From: MPNP01 sp026709725
GTDB lineage: Bacteria > Pseudomonadota > Alphaproteobacteria > Rhodobacterales > Rhodobacteraceae
Length of the DNA stretch: 64,000 bases
Direction: 5' to 3'
NCBI GenBank assembly: GCA_965200805.1
Contig: OZ241384.1
Location: 2,294,001 to 2,358,000 of the forward strand
In this document: positions 61,578-64,000 of the stretch, piece by piece
How positions within the stretch are numbered: position 1 is the stretch's first letter
Layout: the number at the start of each line of letters is the position of its first letter
Notes under the pieces: model-generated
Seen by the model: the letters and a program-made list of their open reading frames with translations, nothing else
Told to the model about the DNA's origin: nothing
Databases searched by the model: none
Program-made: the position numbers and the translations under genes

Positions 61578-61898
61578 GCGGACGTGGTGGAATCGGTAGA
61601 CACAAGAGACTTAATCAATGATTTGAGTGCCCCGGGGGAAACGCCGGGAGTAGAACTGCTCAAATTCGGGGAACGCTAACGGTCATGGACCCATGCCAAT
61701 CCCGAGCCAAGCCGAGACCGGATAACGGGTCGGAAGGTGTAGAGGCGAGACGGGCAGCACCTAAGGCCACTGCGTGGTGATGGTGAAGGGATCGTCCAGG
61801 CCCCAAACGGCACACTGGGCCGGCGGTGAAAACCGTGGCGGGTAGGAAAATCTCTCGATCAAATGATCGTGCGGGTTCGAGTCCCGCCGTCCGCACCA
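61578..61898 (+). tRNA. tRNA-Leu (anticodon TAA), interrupted by a group I intron
   Basis: The 5' exon is 61578-61612 (GCGGACGTGGTGGAATC... to GAGACTT) and the 3' exon 61847-61898 (AAAATCTCTCGATC... to CCGTCCGCACCA). Joined, they give an 87-nt tRNA with a perfect acceptor stem (GCGGACG/CGTCCGC), the anticodon stem-loop AGAGACTTAAAATCTCT presenting TAA, a class II arm (CGATCAAATGATCG) and an encoded CCA. The break lies between anticodon positions 34 and 35, the same site as in the cyanobacterial tRNA-Leu(UAA) intron. Confidence 0.95.
61613..61846 (+). ncRNA. Group I self-splicing intron in tRNA-Leu(UAA) (about 234 nt)
   Basis: The 5' splice site follows CTT; the exon end ACTT can pair with GAGT at 61627-61630, giving P1 with the conserved U-G pair at the cut. 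The core reads TCAAATTCGGGGAACGCTAACGG, then ATGCCAATCCCGAGCCAAGCC, then GTCGGAAGGTGTAGAGG and GACGGGCAGCACCTAAGGC. These correspond to the P4-P5-P6, J/P6 and P3-P7 segments of the Anabaena tRNA-Leu intron as I remember it. The intron ends in G before AAAATCTC. There is no room for a homing endonuclease gene. Subgroup IC3 is inferred from site and core. Confidence 0.92.
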
Positions 61899-61905
61899 TC
61901 TCTGG

Positions 61906-62520
61906 TCAGACAGGGACGTCCTGGGATTTCTGCCAGCTCTGCCAGTCTTCCGGTGTGTCAAGATCACGATGGGAGTGTCTGCCCGCGAGCGGAACCTGTC
62001 TTGTCGGATAATTGCCTTTCTTCATCACCTGAACGAGCCCCTGATCACCCGTGATGGTTGCAAAAAGGTGAAAAAAACAGCGCGGCACCAGAACCGGATG
62101 TCCCGGTTCACCCTCGGGGCTGGCACCGCGCACAAGACAATCTGGTGACCGGGCAGCCAGAACCTTGTTGATGTCGGCGGTTGTGATGTCGGGCATATCC
62201 GGCAGATGAATCAAAAGACCTGCAATGTCCTCTTCGACGCACTTCAGGCCCCTCTTGAGCGAGGTTGAGAGCGCAGGCCTTGCCGCATGGATCCGGACGG
62301 TTTCGACGTCAAGATCAGCAAGGCATTCATATCGCAGGGGAAATTGTGCATCAATGATTACGACCACATGATCAACCCCTGATGCCAGGAGACGCAGAAC
62401 GCTGCGGCGCAGGAGTGGCTGACCGTTCACGGCAAGAAGCAGCTTGTCGACACCCCGCATCCGCGTGGACCGACCTGCTGCCGGAACGAGGCCGGTGATA
62501 CGCATCAGGGTTCTGTCCAT
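61906..62520 (-). CDS. MocA/MobA-like nucleotidyltransferase
   Basis: The 204-residue protein starts MDRTLMRITGLVPAAGRSTRMRGVDKLLLAVNG. This is the nucleotide-binding loop of NTP_transf_3 enzymes (LAAGxSxRMG...K), here with VPAAG. Then come LIHLPDMPDITTADINKVL near 117-135, the metal-binding DMP, and GHPVLVPRCFF near 150. Members include MocA, which attaches CMP to molybdopterin, and related cofactor transferases. The formate dehydrogenase in this window needs a molybdenum cofactor, but the link is only circumstantial. The stop is 8 bp from the intron-containing tRNA. Confidence 0.78.
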   Translation of the reverse strand: MDRTLMRITGLVPAAGRSTRMRGVDKLLLAVNGQPLLRRSVLRLLASGVDHVVVIIDAQFPLRYECLADLDVETVRIHAARPALSTSLKRGLKCVEEDIAGLLIHLPDMPDITTADINKVLAARSPDCLVRGASPEGEPGHPVLVPRCFFHLFATITGDQGLVQVMKKGNYPTRQVPLAGRHSHRDLDTPEDWQSWQKSQDVPV

Positions 62521-62603
62521 TTGCCAATCATGGGCACAGTGTGCAGAGACTGACAGAATGATGCAAGGTTTTACGGATCACAGGACGATGGAGCTGGAGA
62601 TCA

Positions 62604-64000
62604 ATGATCGGGTCTTCTGAAACGACACCCCGGGATATCCGTGAGCTGGTGGACCGGGCCAGGGCTGCCATGCATGGATTTTCCACCCGCGGGCAAAAGC
62701 ATGTTGATATGGCCGTCAGGGCCCTGGCATGGGCTGTTTATGAACCGGACCGTGCATCCCGGCTTGCCGAGATTGCTGTTGAGGAGACCGGATTTGGCAA
62801 TGTGGAAAGCAAGATCCAAAAGAATCGACGCAAGACATTTGGGGCATTGCGTGACCTGATGCACATAAAAACAGTTGGTTTGCTTGAAGAGAATCCTGCA
62901 ACGGGCATCATTCGCTATGGCAAGCCTGTTGGCGTGGTTGGTGCAATCTGCCCATCAACAAATCCGACTGCAACACCGGTTAACAAGGCCATGATGGCCG
63001 TCAAGGGTGGCAATGCGGTGATTGTGTCTCCCTCACCGGGCAGTTGGCGGGCATCATCGACCACCGTCAGCATGATGCGCGATGAATTGCGGCGATGCGG
63101 AGCGCCGCCAGACCTTGTGCAGGTCCTGCCGAGACCGATCACCAGGGACCGTACGCAGGCATTGATCAAATCCGTGAATCTGGCAGTTGTGACCGGCTCT
63201 GAGCGTGCTGTCGGGCGTGCAATGACATCGGGAACGGTGACAATCGGTGTTGGGTCCGGCAATGTCCCGGTGATTGTCGACAGCTGCGCCGATCTTGCTG
63301 ATGCGGCTGTCAAAATTGCCGCATCAAAGTGTTTTGACAATGCAACATCCTGTTCATCGGAAAATGCCGTCATTCTGCTTGACGATGTCTATCATCCGGC
63401 GTTGCGGGCACTGGAAGAGGTGGGCGGGTGGCTTTGCAGTGCGGATGAGAGCCGGTCGATTGCTTCCGTGCTGTGGCGGGATGGTCTTTTGAATCGGGAT
63501 GTCATTGCCAAGGATGCAAAGGTGGCTGCCGGAGCATTCGGACTCCCGAAATCTGCCGCCAAGGCACGTTTTTTTCTGGTTGAAGAACCAGCGGTCGGTG
63601 GGCCGGGAAGTTTTGCCGATGAAAAACTCTCACTGGTGCTGACCGTCTATCGTGCCATGGATTTTGCGCATGCTGTCGAGATTTGCGAAGCGATTCTCCG
63701 GGTCAGGGGAGAAGGACATTCAGTCGGCATTCATACCAGAAACACTGCGCATGCCAGAGAGCTGGCTGAACGTCTCAATGTGGTCCGTGTGCTTGTCAAT
63801 CAGGCCCATTGTCTCTCGGCAGGCGGATCCTTTGAGAACGCCTTGCCGTTCACACTGTCCCTTGGCGGCGGAACCTGGGCTGCAAGCCCGATTTCCGAGA
63901 ATCTCAATGCCCGCCATTTTATCAACATCACATATCTCGTACACTGCACGCCCGAAGACAAACCGTCAGAATCGGATCTCTTCGCCCCCCTGTGGATGAC
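62604..64000 (+). CDS. Acylating aldehyde dehydrogenase, sulfoacetaldehyde dehydrogenase-like (3' truncated by window end)
   Basis: The frame starts at ATG 62604 (MIGSSETTPRDIRELVDRARAAM) and is open to the last base, giving at least 465 residues. It belongs to the AdhE/EutE-like aldehyde dehydrogenases: GVVGAICPSTNPTATPVNKAMMAVKGGNAVIVSPSP near 110-145, VTGSERAVGRAMTSG, IGVGSGNVPVIVD near 215-228, and the catalytic cysteine in SKCFDNATSCSSENAVILLDD near 240-260. FDNxTSCSSEN is characteristic of sulfoacetaldehyde dehydrogenase (SauS) and its close relatives, which make an acyl-CoA with NAD(P)+ and CoA. Substrate is not proven; no sulfonate transporter is visible in the window. Confidence 0.83.
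   Translation, partial: MIGSSETTPRDIRELVDRARAAMHGFSTRGQKHVDMAVRALAWAVYEPDRASRLAEIAVEETGFGNVESKIQKNRRKTFGALRDLMHIKTVGLLEENPATGIIRYGKPVGVVGAICPSTNPTATPVNKAMMAVKGGNAVIVSPSPGSWRASSTTVSMMRDELRRCGAPPDLVQVLPRPITRDRTQALIKSVNLAVVTGSERAVGRAMTSGTVTIGVGSGNVPVIVDSCADLADAAVKIAASKCFDNATSCSSENAVILLDDVYHPALRALEEVGGWLCSADESRSIASVLWRDGLLNRDVIAKDAKVAAGAFGLPKSAAKARFFLVEEPAVGGPGSFADEKLSLVLTVYRAMDFAHAVEICEAILRVRGEGHSVGIHTRNTAHARELAERLNVVRVLVNQAHCLSAGGSFENALPFTLSLGGGTWAASPISENLNARHFINITYLVHCTPEDKPSESDLFAPLWM

Overview
The window reads as chromosome of an alphaproteobacterium of moderate GC content. The evidence is the gene set and its arrangement: tRNA-Leu/tig/clpP/clpX, nnr-glnB-glnA, the complex I accessory subunit NDUFA12, aat-accC-accB-dsbA, rne followed by prfB, a bactofilin, parE and queA. 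No rRNA, plasmid or phage module is visible. I cannot name the genus.

Layout. 1-4.5 kb: a TRAP transporter (DctP end, DctQ, DctM), a shikimate/quinate dehydrogenase-like enzyme and a Gfo/Idh/MocA oxidoreductase, probably one catabolic unit. 4.5-7.6 kb: an orphan BMP-type binding protein, the first copy of a dispersed repeat, a frame-broken secreted protein and GC-rich spacer. 7.6-17.4 kb: an AlbA_2/ATPase/repeat protein, ArgE-like deacetylase, PfkB kinase, Uup-like ABC-F protein, ParE and a MATE exporter. 17.5-27.2 kb: glnA, glnB, nnr, tRNA-Leu(TAG), tig, clpP, clpX, NDUFA12, mlaD-like and aat. 27.2-35.3 kb: accC, accB, a DsbA-like protein, rne, prfB and bactofilin. 35.4-38.5 kb: a 3.1 kb block without recognisable genes, extremely GC-rich and internally repetitive. 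39-48 kb: an AsmA-like protein, queA and a two-gene NAD-dependent formate dehydrogenase. 48-57 kb: Uma2, HNH, DsbB and a polyamine-type ABC transporter. 57-61 kb: repeats, a nested IS1595-type element and a toxin-antitoxin pair with a broken toxin. 61-64 kb: two more tRNA-Leu genes, one containing a group I intron, then a MocA-like nucleotidyltransferase and the start of an acylating aldehyde dehydrogenase.

Two things stand out. First, a family of intergenic repeats of about 270-290 bp with 24-bp imperfect terminal inverted repeats occurs at seven or more places. One copy (35368-38507) carries 2.8 kb of GC-rich, low-complexity DNA in its middle. Another (57250-59892) was split by an IS1595-type element that left a perfect 8-bp target duplication. 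Second, tRNA-Leu(UAA) at 61578-61898 is interrupted in its anticodon loop by a group I intron of about 234 nt whose core resembles the cyanobacterial tRNA-Leu intron.

Several accessory genes are decaying by single-base frameshifts: the IS passenger methylase-HNH gene, the DUF5615 toxin and the secreted protein near 6 kb. The housekeeping genes look intact. Coordinates were read by eye; family names rest on remembered motifs, not on searches.
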